29,883 bases of DNA, taken from NCBI GenBank assembly GCA_904501935.1, contig CAJGDA010000003.1, positions 1-29,883 on the forward strand, given 5' to 3'. Of this stretch, positions 23,113-29,883 are shown piece after piece. This DNA is from an uncultured Methanobrevibacter sp. Its GTDB lineage: Archaea; Methanobacteriota; Methanobacteria; Methanobacteriales; Methanobacteriaceae. A model generated the notes under the pieces. It saw nothing but the letters and a program-made list of their open reading frames with translations. It was not told where the DNA came from and made no database searches. A program made the translations under genes and the position numbers. How positions within the stretch are numbered: the stretch's first letter is position 1; every line of letters begins with the position of its first letter.

Positions 23113-24390
23113 TTGTTAGATATAAAATTATTCAGAGAAAATCCGGAATTAGTTATAGACTCTGAAAAGAAGAGATTTAGAGATACAGAAAATGTTGAAA
23201 AGGTAATTGAATATGATACCTTATGGAGAGAAGGTGAAAGAAAACTTAATTCCTTAAGATCTGAGAAAAATAAATTATCCAAATCATTCAAAAAAGCTAA
23301 AGAAGAAGGCAATTTGGAAGATGTCATTAAACGTTCTAAGGAAGTGGCTGCAGAAATTAAGGATCTCACAGCCAAAAATGCCGAATATCTTAAACTCAGA
23401 GATGATTACAGATATAAGGTCGGAAACATCATTGATGAGGATGTTCCGATTTCAGATACTGAAGACGATAATGTGGTTGTAAGAACATATGGTGAAAAAC
23501 CTGAATTTGACTTTGAGGCTTTAAATCATGTAGATTTAATCAATAAGATTGATGGTGCAGATCTCGAAACAGCTGCGGAAATTGCTGGAGCTCGCTTTTA
23601 CTACTTGAAAAGAGACATATTGCATTTGAACTTAGCATTGATTCAATTTGCATTATCCGAACTTGAATCTGAAGGATATATTCCAATGCAGACACCATTC
23701 TTTGTTAAAGGTGAAGTTGCAGCAGAAACCTCAGAACTTGGTGAATTTGAAGAAACCTTATACAAAGTGGAAAATGAGGATTTGTTCTTGATTGCAACTG
23801 CTGAACAAACACTGGCAGCTCTTCACAGGGATGAAATCATATCTCCCGATGATTTGCCTTTAAGATACTGCGCTCTTTCAACCTGCTTTAGAAAGGAAGC
23901 AGGATCTCATGGAAAAGATACTTTAGGCATATTCAGGGTTCATCAGTTTGAAAAAATCGAGCAGTTTGTCTTCTCAACACCTGAAGACTCTAAAAATCAG
24001 CATGACCATTTGATGGAAGTAACCGAGAGAATCTATCAGAAATTAGGTCTTCCATATCAGATAATAGCTATTGTATCATCTGCCTTGAATGATAATGCGG
24101 CCATCAAATACGACTTGGAAGCATGGTTCCCTGGTTCTGGTGCATTTAGGGAATTGGTTTCATGCACAAACTGTAAGGATTACCAAGCACGAAAAACCAA
24201 GACACGTTTTGGAAGGGCAGGTTCTGGTGATGCTCAAATCCTACACACTTTAAACAGTACAGCTATTGCAACTGAGAGAACTATGTGCTGTATTTTAGAA
24301 AATTATCAACAAGCTGACGGCAGCGTTAAAGTTCCTGAAGTGTTAGTCCCTTACATGAATGGAAAAACTGTCATTGAAGCTAAAAAATAA
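23113..24390 (+). CDS. serS: Seryl-tRNA synthetase, canonical type
   Basis: Charges tRNA-Ser (and tRNA-Sec where present) with serine. The 425 residues begin MLDIKLFRENPELV, the classic start of the canonical class, followed by the antiparallel tRNA-binding arm (about 30-105; heptads such as LNSLRSEKNKLSKSFKKAK). Class II motif 2 is FRKEAG at 259-264 with GIFRVHQFEKIEQF, and motif 3 includes L380-N-S-T-A-I-A-T-E-R388 and ILENYQ. SCTNCKDYQARK precedes motif 3, as in bacterial-type enzymes. It therefore belongs to the common form and not to the divergent, zinc-dependent SerRS known from several methanogens. The start codon is TTG; no in-frame ATG gives a better N terminus. A hairpin terminator begins right after the stop. 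Confidence 0.96.
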   Translation: MLDIKLFRENPELVIDSEKKRFRDTENVEKVIEYDTLWREGERKLNSLRSEKNKLSKSFKKAKEEGNLEDVIKRSKEVAAEIKDLTAKNAEYLKLRDDYRYKVGNIIDEDVPISDTEDDNVVVRTYGEKPEFDFEALNHVDLINKIDGADLETAAEIAGARFYYLKRDILHLNLALIQFALSELESEGYIPMQTPFFVKGEVAAETSELGEFEETLYKVENEDLFLIATAEQTLAALHRDEIISPDDLPLRYCALSTCFRKEAGSHGKDTLGIFRVHQFEKIEQFVFSTPEDSKNQHDHLMEVTERIYQKLGLPYQIIAIVSSALNDNAAIKYDLEAWFPGSGAFRELVSCTNCKDYQARKTKTRFGRAGSGDAQILHTLNSTAIATERTMCCILENYQQADGSVKVPEVLVPYMNGKTVIEAKK

Positions 24391-24426
24391 GTAGATGTCA
24401 TCATCTACATTTTTCTTCTTTTTTTT
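24391..24426 (+). terminator. Hairpin plus T-run terminator of serS
   Basis: gtagatg and catctac form a perfect 7-bp stem with a four-base loop (24391-24408), starting immediately after the serS stop and followed by a T-rich tract to 24426. Confidence 0.75.
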
Positions 24427-24469
24427 AACTAATCAAGCAAAAGTAATAGACTGAATTTTCCTAGTTTTT

Positions 24470-24489
24470 TAATAAAAAAATAAAAAAAG
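24470..24489 (-). terminator. Oligo-T terminator of the symporter
   Basis: Read on the minus strand, two T-runs of seven or more bases lie about 20-40 bp after the symporter stop. serS and the symporter are convergent and each has its own stop signal. Confidence 0.55.
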
Positions 24490-24510
24490 AATGGTGATGT
24501 TAGGGGGTTT

Positions 24511-25806
24511 TTAGAATCTTGTAATGTCGTCCCATGTTTCTCCAGGTGACTTTTTGCCGTTGAATATGTCAAGGTCTATGGCTTTGTTTTTGAATGAAAC
24601 GATAATTGTACAGATTGCATCACCTGTTACGTTAACGGCGGTTCTGAACATGTCTAGGATATGGTCTATTCCCATGATAATACCTATTGCATCCACTGGA
24701 AGACCTACTGAACCAAATACCATATTCAGCGTAATCAATCCTACTGACGGTACACCTGCAGTTCCGATTGAAGCCATCACTGCGGTGAATATAACTGTAA
24801 TGAGTGCTGTTGTTCCTAAATTAAAACCATATGCCTGAGCTGCAAACATAACGGCACATCCTTGCATGATAGCTGTTCCGTCCATGTTGATTGTAGCACC
24901 CAATGGAATTGTAAATGAGGAAATTTCACGTGATACCCCGAGTTCGGAAAGTTTTTCCAAGTTCAATGGGATTGTTGCATTTGATGTTGAAGATGAAAAT
25001 GCAAAAAACATTACTGAAATGAACTTTCTGAAGAATTTGATTGGATTCAATCTGGTAAATAAAATCATTAAGGATGGATATACAATGAATGCTTGGATAG
25101 CTAATCCTATAAGTACGCATAAAATATATTTGGCCAGTGGAATCAAACCATCAAAACCTAAAGTTGCGAAAGTTTTAGCCATTAGACAGAAAATTCCTAT
25201 AGGTGCGAATTTCATGACGATACGGGTCATTTCCATCATTATTGTGTTTCCCTGTGTGAAAAACTCATTGACGATATCTGTTTCATCCCTTAAGGTTGCT
25301 AATATTACACCAACAAGCACACCAAATATGATAACGGGCAACATGTCTCCATTAGCTAGAGAGCTGAACGGATTGTCAGGAATCATGTTTAAGATGGTAT
25401 CTGTCACTGTGACGTTTGATGTAACGTTTGCCTGTGTAATGCCTCCCATATCTAAACCAACACCAGGTTGAATTATGCTTGCTATTATAAGGGCAATTGT
25501 AATTGCCAATGCAGTTGTTATAAGATAGATACCAATTGTTCGACCACCTATCGCACCAATCTTTCTGATATCTGAAATGGAAGCTACACCAACCACTATT
25601 GAGAAGAAAACAAGCGGCACAACCAACATTTTCATTAATTTAATAAATCCAGTTCCTCCCAAGTAGAAAACGTTGTCTATGAGGATAATATCTTTAATTA
25701 TTGGATTTGTAACATAAAAATTCAATATTAAGCCCACTATGAAACCTAAGACCATTCCGATTAGCATCCAGTTTCCGAGGCTTATCTTTTTTAACCTTGA
25801 AATCAT
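24511..25806 (-). CDS. Sodium:dicarboxylate/amino-acid symporter (DAACS family)
   Basis: A 431-residue integral membrane transporter of the GltPh/DctA family, with about eight hydrophobic segments and two re-entrant hairpins. The first hairpin has SSSTSNATIP (271-280) in place of the more common SSSTAATLP. TM7 has NMDGT (307-311), a sodium-site motif. TM8 reads D381-x3-D385-x2-R388-T389-x2-N392-V-T-G-D396, and R388 aligns with the arginine that binds the side-chain carboxylate of aspartate in GltPh, so the substrate is probably an acidic amino acid or C4-dicarboxylate, moved with sodium. The start at 25806 has aaggaga about 11 bases upstream. It stands alone, divergent from the flavoprotein pair. 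The loop near 113-145 is unusually rich in T, N and V (VTSNVTVTDT). Confidence 0.94.
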   Translation of the reverse strand: MISRLKKISLGNWMLIGMVLGFIVGLILNFYVTNPIIKDIILIDNVFYLGGTGFIKLMKMLVVPLVFFSIVVGVASISDIRKIGAIGGRTIGIYLITTALAITIALIIASIIQPGVGLDMGGITQANVTSNVTVTDTILNMIPDNPFSSLANGDMLPVIIFGVLVGVILATLRDETDIVNEFFTQGNTIMMEMTRIVMKFAPIGIFCLMAKTFATLGFDGLIPLAKYILCVLIGLAIQAFIVYPSLMILFTRLNPIKFFRKFISVMFFAFSSSTSNATIPLNLEKLSELGVSREISSFTIPLGATINMDGTAIMQGCAVMFAAQAYGFNLGTTALITVIFTAVMASIGTAGVPSVGLITLNMVFGSVGLPVDAIGIIMGIDHILDMFRTAVNVTGDAICTIIVSFKNKAIDLDIFNGKKSPGETWDDITRF

Positions 25807-25925
25807 TTTTTTTCATTCTCCTTATATATAAGATATGTTTTACTTTTTTTATAAAATTTTTCAATAGAATAATGAATTCCAATTATTACTATAATTTGAT
25901 ATTGGATGAATGCCAATATAGCAAT
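25807..25925. promoter_or_regulatory. Divergent promoter region, symporter and flavoproteins
   Basis: On the minus strand a TATA-like attttataaaa (near 25846-25858) and an aaggaga (25818-25824) serve the symporter. On the plus strand tactataattt (25888-25898) would start RNA only a few bases before ATG 25926, and no Shine-Dalgarno is visible, so the flavoprotein message may be leaderless. Confidence 0.45.
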
Positions 25926-26558
25926 ATGAAAACAATTGTAATTAATGCAAGTCCAAGAAAAACATGGAACACAGCAGAAATTATGCAGTCAGCTCAAAAG
26001 GGAGCGGAATCAGTCGGTGCTGAAACCGAATACTTTAATTTGTATGATCTTGTCTTTAAGGGATGCAGAAGCTGCCTTGCCTGCAAACTTAAGGAAAAAA
26101 CCAAAGGCAAATGCTATTGGAATGATGACCTAACGACAGTAATTGATAAGATTTTGGATGCTGATGCATTGCTTATTGGCTCACCAATCTATTTCGGACA
26201 GCCTACAAGCCAGTTCAGGGCATTGATTGAAAGATTGATATTCTGCATAATGTCCTATGATGACGGGTCAAGCTATTTTACAGGCAGGGTCAATGTTGGT
26301 ATATTTTATACAATGAACGCTCCATTGGAATTTTATGAGGAATCCATGAAGGACAGCCTTTCAACTACAGAATTTTTGTTTTCCTATCTTAATGGTGAAA
26401 TTGTAACCTATCCTGTTTGCGATACCATACAGATTGCCGATTATTCCAAATTCAATATGGCGGGATTTTCACAGGAACTTAAGGAAAAGCAATGGATCTT
26501 GCAGTTTCCGAAAGATTTGGAAAAGGCTTTTGAGATTGGTGCGGAGCTTTCAAAATGA
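25926..26558 (+). CDS. Iron-sulfur flavoprotein-like NAD(P)H:FMN reductase family, copy 1
   Basis: A 210-residue flavodoxin-fold protein. MKTIVINASPRKTWNTAEIM gives strand 1 and the FMN phosphate loop. C47-x2-C50-x2-C53 with C63 is close to the compact cysteine motif of methanogen iron-sulfur flavoproteins (Isf), though the last spacing (nine residues) is longer than usual. ALLIGSPIYFGQPTSQFRALIERL is the second FMN-binding region. Such proteins form multimers and pass electrons from ferredoxin to oxidants such as oxygen or peroxide. The longest frame starts at 25797, but the extra 43 residues overlap the divergent symporter and do not fit the family, so ATG 25926 is chosen. The stop overlaps the next gene's start (ATGA). 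Confidence 0.88.
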   Translation: MKTIVINASPRKTWNTAEIMQSAQKGAESVGAETEYFNLYDLVFKGCRSCLACKLKEKTKGKCYWNDDLTTVIDKILDADALLIGSPIYFGQPTSQFRALIERLIFCIMSYDDGSSYFTGRVNVGIFYTMNAPLEFYEESMKDSLSTTEFLFSYLNGEIVTYPVCDTIQIADYSKFNMAGFSQELKEKQWILQFPKDLEKAFEIGAELSK

Positions 26559-27169
26559 AGACGATTGTAATCAATGCAGACCCTAAAAGAAAAGGAACTA
26601 CTGCTCAGATTATGAAATCTTCAGTTAAAGGTGCTGAATCTGCTGGTGCTGAAGTTGAATATGTGGACTTATATAAATTTGATTTATCCGGCTGCAGAAT
26701 TTGTTTAATCTGTAAAAAAGACGAAGAAACCTGCAAATGCTATTGGAGAGATGAACTTTCACCTTTAATTGAGAAAATTTTTAACTCAGACACTCTTTTG
26801 ATTGGAGTGCCAATATTTTTCTCTAATCCCTCCAGTCATTATATGGCCTTGATTGAGCGTTTGATATTTTCGATTGTTTCATTTAAAACTGGAAACATTT
26901 TTAAAGGAAAAGTCGATGTAGGCCTTTTTTACACTATGGAGTATCCTTTGGATTATTTTGAAGATTCAGTTAGACCTCATCTTAAACAATCTGAGGATTT
27001 GCTTAAAATGCTTAATGGTAAAGTGGTGATCGATTCATTTTCCAACATCTCTAAAGCAGATAGATCTGATACTTCTCAAGAAGGAATTGATTCTCTAAAA
27101 CTAAAAGAGGACCAACTTTCTAAAGATTTGGAAAAAGTTTTTAATATTGCTTGTGAATTAAGCAGATAA
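26555..27169 (+). CDS. Iron-sulfur flavoprotein-like NAD(P)H:FMN reductase family, copy 2
   Basis: A 204-residue paralog of the preceding gene, sharing MKTIVINA-P at the N terminus, KGAES-GAE, the cysteine cluster and the ALIERLIF segment. Its cysteines are C47, C50, C53, C60 and C62, so it has CX2CX2CX6C plus one extra cysteine, a spacing that fits a [4Fe-4S] cluster better than copy 1. The FMN region is TLLIGVPIFFSNPSSHYMALIERL; G-S-P-I-Y of the usual motif is G-V-P-I-F. Its ATG overlaps the TGA of copy 1 by four bases, so the two proteins are made together and may form a heteromer. T-runs directly after the stop end the unit. Confidence 0.88.
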   Translation: MKTIVINADPKRKGTTAQIMKSSVKGAESAGAEVEYVDLYKFDLSGCRICLICKKDEETCKCYWRDELSPLIEKIFNSDTLLIGVPIFFSNPSSHYMALIERLIFSIVSFKTGNIFKGKVDVGLFYTMEYPLDYFEDSVRPHLKQSEDLLKMLNGKVVIDSFSNISKADRSDTSQEGIDSLKLKEDQLSKDLEKVFNIACELSR

Positions 27170-27177
27170 TTTTGCTT

Positions 27178-27194
27178 ATTTTTTTTAATTTTTT
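27178..27194 (+). terminator. Oligo-T terminator of the flavoprotein pair
   Basis: T-runs of eight and six bases begin about 10 bp after the stop codon, just before the palindrome array of the next promoter. Confidence 0.5.
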
Positions 27195-27284
27195 ATGTAT
27201 ACATTTTTTAAAAATGAATACATTTATATACTAGTTCATCGCAATATTGTATTGTATACAAAAAAGCATTTTGTAATACAAAAT
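27195..27284 (+). promoter_or_regulatory. TATA box flanked by phased TGTATACA palindromes
   Basis: The TATA box is tttatata (27223-27230). Around it lie atgtatacat (27195-27204), atgaatacat (27214-27223), ttgtatacaa (27252-27261) and attttgta-a-tacaaaat (27268-27284). Their TGTATACA-like cores start at 27196, 27215, 27253 and 27272, that is 19, 38 and 19 bp apart. The third covers the expected RNA start (about 27252) and the fourth lies just before the ribosome site (ggaagtgat, 27285-27293). This has the form of a repressor operator array. Confidence 0.75.
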
Positions 27285-27296
27285 GGAAGTGATACA

Positions 27297-28076
27297 ATGA
27301 CAAACCAAAAAAGAACTGAAAACCCAAAAAGATTTGTTTTCGGAAACGAAAGATTTGGAGGTTCATATTCTCCGGGGGAATTTGAATTCAAGTTCCCTGA
27401 AGACATGACCTATGAGGAATTTGAAAAAATGTTTTCAAGAAAAATGAATGCCCTTCACAAAAGAGGAAGAGAATTACATGATAAGTACGATAACAAATCC
27501 AGAAAAGAGAATTTAAAGCCGTTAAGCATCCGCGTAAAACCGCACACCAAAGAATTCTTCAAAAACCATTCAATTCTGTCACCTCGTGATGTGCTTGAGA
27601 TGTATGAAAACTTCAACAACGGATCCGAAGCATTCATCAACTCTTTAATTGAAGAGGAAAAACAGCTTGAACAGGAATTGGTGGATGTTCAGGAAAAATT
27701 GCACAATGCAAAACTTTTCAAAGAAAAATTGAGTGAAATAGATCCTGACAATGACATTTTGACCGATGAGGGAAAATTGGCAAAGCTTCAAAACCACTAC
27801 CAAAACACTGAAATAAAAACAGTAGGCATTGAATCTCCTCTAGAAAAGGTCAAAAGCGACATTATAAGGGACATTCAAATATACAATACTCTTGACCTAA
27901 GTATTTACGATGATGATTATTTAATCTTGACTGTATATACCAATGCTCAGCCTGTATTGTATTATTTCAAAAATGAATATCCTAAAGAAGATATTTCAGA
28001 ATTGGCTGTTGATATTGAAGAGTTCTGCAAAGAAAATAAAATAGGATTCAGAAAGTTTGATGAATCCGGCCTTTAA
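27297..28076 (+). CDS. Unrecognised protein with possible ribbon-helix-helix and coiled coil
   Basis: A 259-residue charged soluble protein of no family known to me. The ATG at 27297 is preceded by ggaagtgat, a ribosome site; the longer frame from 27195 would run through the promoter and operators and is rejected. The N-terminal 60 residues are rich in aromatic and charged residues (RFVFGNERFGGSYSPGEF). Residues 74-119 (PLSIRVKPHTKEFFKN, then two helices) have the look of a ribbon-helix-helix DNA-binding unit: a short strand with alternating polar residues followed by helix and helix. Residues about 113-147 are a coiled coil. The last 60 residues seem to be a small alpha/beta domain. If the DNA-binding reading is right, it may repress itself through the palindromes in its promoter. 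A hairpin terminator follows. Confidence 0.7.
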   Translation: MTNQKRTENPKRFVFGNERFGGSYSPGEFEFKFPEDMTYEEFEKMFSRKMNALHKRGRELHDKYDNKSRKENLKPLSIRVKPHTKEFFKNHSILSPRDVLEMYENFNNGSEAFINSLIEEEKQLEQELVDVQEKLHNAKLFKEKLSEIDPDNDILTDEGKLAKLQNHYQNTEIKTVGIESPLEKVKSDIIRDIQIYNTLDLSIYDDDYLILTVYTNAQPVLYYFKNEYPKEDISELAVDIEEFCKENKIGFRKFDESGL

Positions 28077-28085
28077 ACATTTTTG

Positions 28086-28130
28086 GAAGTGTGCAAAAGC
28101 ATATTTTCACACTTCACTTATTTTTATTTT
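28086..28130 (+). terminator. Hairpin plus T-run terminator
   Basis: gaagtgtg (28086-28093) pairs perfectly with cacacttc (28108-28115). Four further A-T pairs above a one-base bulge extend the stem. A T-rich run follows at 28121-28130, ten bases after the stop of the preceding gene. Confidence 0.7.
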
Positions 28131-28177
28131 AGGTGATGGTAATTCGGTGAATTTTGTTTTTCGATTTTTAAACAAGC

Positions 28178-28663
28178 TTAATCGTTAAGTAAAAAAGCAA
28201 TACCTTCAATGACTAAAACGACTCCTATGAGGATTGCAAGGAAAATCGGATTGTCACCAGCAAATATTCCAAGAGCGATTGCAACAATACCCATTAATAT
28301 AAAGAGTATTGAAGAGAAACTTGTCATTCTGCCTGATTTGGTTAGTAAGCCACATATTCCTAATATTATCATTATAAATCCAACAACATAGAATTGGAAT
28401 GCGACAATAAATGAAATCGCATTGACGTAGAATATGAATAATAATCCTAAAATAATGGTTATAATACCGATTATAATAACTATTATTGGAATTTCCTTTT
28501 GCATTCCTTTTAAATCATATCCGGTCAATATTATGGAAATACCAAGGGCCACTAAACTTAAGCCAACAATTATTGAAACAAGCGCTGATGAAAACATTGG
28601 GAATAAAATAAATATTAAACCTACAATAAGGAAAAATATTCCAGCAACTTTTTCAGTATCCAT
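28178..28663 (-). CDS. DUF308/HdeD-like membrane protein
   Basis: A 161-residue, extremely hydrophobic protein with six predicted membrane helices in three pairs, each with a pattern of I/L/V and glycines (GIFFLIVGLIFILFP; VGLSLVALGISIILTG; VIIIGIITIILGLLF; YVVGFIMIILGICGLL; ILFILMGIVAIALGIFA; AILIGVVLVIEGIAFLL). This repeated two-helix unit is typical of DUF308/HdeD-like proteins. HdeD itself is linked to acid resistance in enterobacteria; the archaeal role is unknown. No catalytic residues are visible. ggaggt at 28671-28676 is a strong ribosome site for the ATG at 28663. It is divergent from the MalY-like gene. Confidence 0.85.
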   Translation of the reverse strand: MDTEKVAGIFFLIVGLIFILFPMFSSALVSIIVGLSLVALGISIILTGYDLKGMQKEIPIIVIIIGIITIILGLLFIFYVNAISFIVAFQFYVVGFIMIILGICGLLTKSGRMTSFSSILFILMGIVAIALGIFAGDNPIFLAILIGVVLVIEGIAFLLND

Positions 28664-28747
28664 TGAATTTAACCTCCATTTATTAAACTAATTATTTATA
28701 TGATTAAAATATTATTTAAAAATATAGGATTTATGGGGGATGTTTCA
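28664..28747. promoter_or_regulatory. Divergent promoter region, DUF308 and MalY-like genes
   Basis: The minus strand has tttaaataata (28709-28719) as possible TATA box and ggaggt as ribosome site. The plus strand has attatttata (28691-28700) as possible TATA box and gggggat (28735-28741) six bases before the ATG at 28748. Confidence 0.45.
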
Positions 28748-29883
28748 ATGAGATACGATTTTGAAAGTGTTATTGATAGGAAAGATACCAATTCCCTTAA
28801 ATGGGATTTATTTGATGATGATGTTCCGATGTGGGTAGCCGATATGGACTTCAAAGTGGCTCCGACAATTCAGGAAGCAATATTGAAAAGAGCAAATCAT
28901 CCTATTTACGGGTATACTATTGTTTCTGATGAGCTATTTGAAGCATACATCAATTGGTGGGATAGACGATACGATTTTAAAATGTCCCGTGAAGATATGT
29001 TATATTCAACAGGAGTAATGCCTTCAATATCTTCCATTATAAGATGTCTGACTGATGTTGGAGATGAAATTGTAATCCAATCTCCAGTTTATCATGTATT
29101 TTATTATGTAATTGAAGACAATAATCGAAAAGTTTTGGAAAATCCTTTAATCTATAAAAATGGTGAATATAATATAGATTTCAATGATTTGGATAAGAAA
29201 TTGTCAAAATCAAGAATGATGATACTCTGCAATCCTCAAAATCCTGTTGGGAAAATCTGGTCAAAAGAGGATTTAAGTCATATTGGGGAATTATGCAGGA
29301 AGCATGATGTGATTTTGATATCTGACGAAATTCACTGTGATTTGACAGACCCTGAAACTAAATATAATCCGTTTATTGCAGACGATAATGTCATAAGATG
29401 CTTATCTCCTTCCAAATCATTCAATATTGCAGGCTTTCAAAGCTCAATTGTACATAGTACAAATAAGGAACTTTTGGATAAGATCAAAACTCAGATGCAT
29501 ATAGATAATTCAGATTCATGCAATGTTTTCGCAACAACTGCAGTGGTTGCTGCTTATAATGACTCTGAAGAATGGTTGGATGAGCTTGTGGAAGTCATAT
29601 ATGAGAATAAAAAGATTGTTAAGAATTATTTGGAGGAAGAATTGCCAGTTATAAAATTAGTCGATTGTGATGCAACTTATTTGCTTTGGTTGGATTGTTC
29701 AGCTTTAAAAGTGCCTTCAAAGGTTTTAAGCGAGTTTTTAAGGACTAATCAAGGATTATTCTTATCAGCAGGCATTGACTTTGGCAAGAATGGAGATAAT
29801 TTCTTAAGGATGAATATAGCTTGCCCTCAAAAACTTTTAAATGAAGGTTTGGCAAGATTAAAAGCTGGTGTGATAGCACTAAA
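28748..29883 (+). CDS. MalY/PatB-type PLP aminotransferase or C-S lyase, 3' end missing
   Basis: The frame is open from ATG 28748 to the window end: 378 complete codons of a protein that usually has about 390 residues. It is a fold-type I PLP enzyme of the MalY/PatB group, best known as cystathionine beta-lyase. Near the start, LKWDLF then VPMWVADMDFKVAP is the hallmark N-terminal motif. NPQNPVGKIW, SDEIHCDL (PLP-contacting aspartate) and SPSKSFNIAGFQ (Schiff-base lysine K in PSKSF) follow in order. It could cleave cystathionine or cysteine to thiols, or act as an aminotransferase; the sequence does not decide. The strong gggggat ribosome site decides the start. Its end lies just beyond the window. 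Confidence 0.9.
   Translation, partial: MRYDFESVIDRKDTNSLKWDLFDDDVPMWVADMDFKVAPTIQEAILKRANHPIYGYTIVSDELFEAYINWWDRRYDFKMSREDMLYSTGVMPSISSIIRCLTDVGDEIVIQSPVYHVFYYVIEDNNRKVLENPLIYKNGEYNIDFNDLDKKLSKSRMMILCNPQNPVGKIWSKEDLSHIGELCRKHDVILISDEIHCDLTDPETKYNPFIADDNVIRCLSPSKSFNIAGFQSSIVHSTNKELLDKIKTQMHIDNSDSCNVFATTAVVAAYNDSEEWLDELVEVIYENKKIVKNYLEEELPVIKLVDCDATYLLWLDCSALKVPSKVLSEFLRTNQGLFLSAGIDFGKNGDNFLRMNIACPQKLLNEGLARLKAGVIAL

Noticed and set aside
24866..25471. 201-residue plus-strand frame opposite the symporter gene
   Set aside because: Antisense to a clear membrane transporter; no family features or ribosome site.
25797..25925. 43-residue N-terminal extension of the first flavoprotein
   Set aside because: It overlaps the symporter start and the shared promoter region; the flavodoxin fold starts at MKTIVIN.
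27195..27296. 34-residue N-terminal extension of the operator-controlled gene
   Set aside because: It would be read through the TATA box and operators; a good ribosome site precedes ATG 27297.
1..29883. CRISPR arrays, tRNA or rRNA genes, insertion sequences
   Set aside because: No regular spacer-repeat pattern, no tRNA cloverleaf motifs, no transposase and no long terminal inverted repeats were seen by eye.

Overview
The window looks like a chromosomal stretch of a methanogenic archaeon of the Methanobacteriales, most like Methanobrevibacter. This rests on very AT-rich DNA with archaeal TATA boxes, genes for component A2 of the methyl-coenzyme M reductase (MCR) system (AtwA) and for the NifH-like subunit of the coenzyme F430 enzyme (CfbC), a geranylgeranyl reductase for archaeal ether lipids, and T-rich archaeal terminators. 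The species cannot be named from sequence alone. No tRNA, rRNA, CRISPR array, transposase or phage gene was seen.

Layout. (1) 1-441: C-terminal end of a PfkB-type sugar kinase. (2) 602-9264: a DNA-maintenance pair, a 2300-residue DUF4011/superfamily-1 helicase with a nuclease-like domain and a roughly 750-residue acidic repeat region, followed 8 bp later by uvrC. (3) 9365-10203: a zinc-ribbon membrane protein and, convergent to it, a small coiled-coil protein. (4) 10289-12428: atwA and a universal stress protein, tightly linked. (5) 12550-15781: a 55-residue ferredoxin too short for ordinary ORF calling, geranylgeranyl reductase, galE and an unrecognised coiled-coil protein. (6) 15848-19787: purF, a U32-family protein, cfbC and an O6-alkylguanine-DNA alkyltransferase, packed head to tail. 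(7) 19813-21143, minus strand: an ARPP-1-like protein and a HIRAN-domain protein with overlapping ends, divergent from (8) a HAD phosphatase and an ArsC/Spx-like protein. (9) 22246-22959: a 342-bp gene-free stretch rich in inverted repeats, then an HxlR-type regulator. (10) serS, then convergent to it a sodium:dicarboxylate symporter. (11) 25926-28076: two tandem iron-sulfur flavoproteins, then an unrecognised protein whose promoter carries regularly spaced TGTATACA-type palindromes. (12) A DUF308-like membrane protein divergent from a MalY-type PLP enzyme that runs off the window.

How the genes fit together. Several are core methanogen functions: MCR activation (AtwA), F430 synthesis (CfbC), membrane lipid saturation (ferredoxin plus reductase), purine synthesis (PurF) and translation (SerRS). 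DNA repair is represented twice (helicase-UvrC, and the alkyltransferase). The parts least explained are the acidic helicase, the ARPP-1/HIRAN pair, the 297-residue protein before purF, the structured gap before the HxlR gene, and the operator array at 27195-27281. None of these is shown here to be a new system; the operator array and the ARPP-1/HIRAN pair are the best candidates for something undescribed.

Start codons were changed from the longest open frame for cfbC (18515), the alkyltransferase (19314), the first flavoprotein (25926), the operator-controlled gene (27297) and the small coiled-coil gene (10203). All functional calls are from motif recognition by eye; no database search was run.
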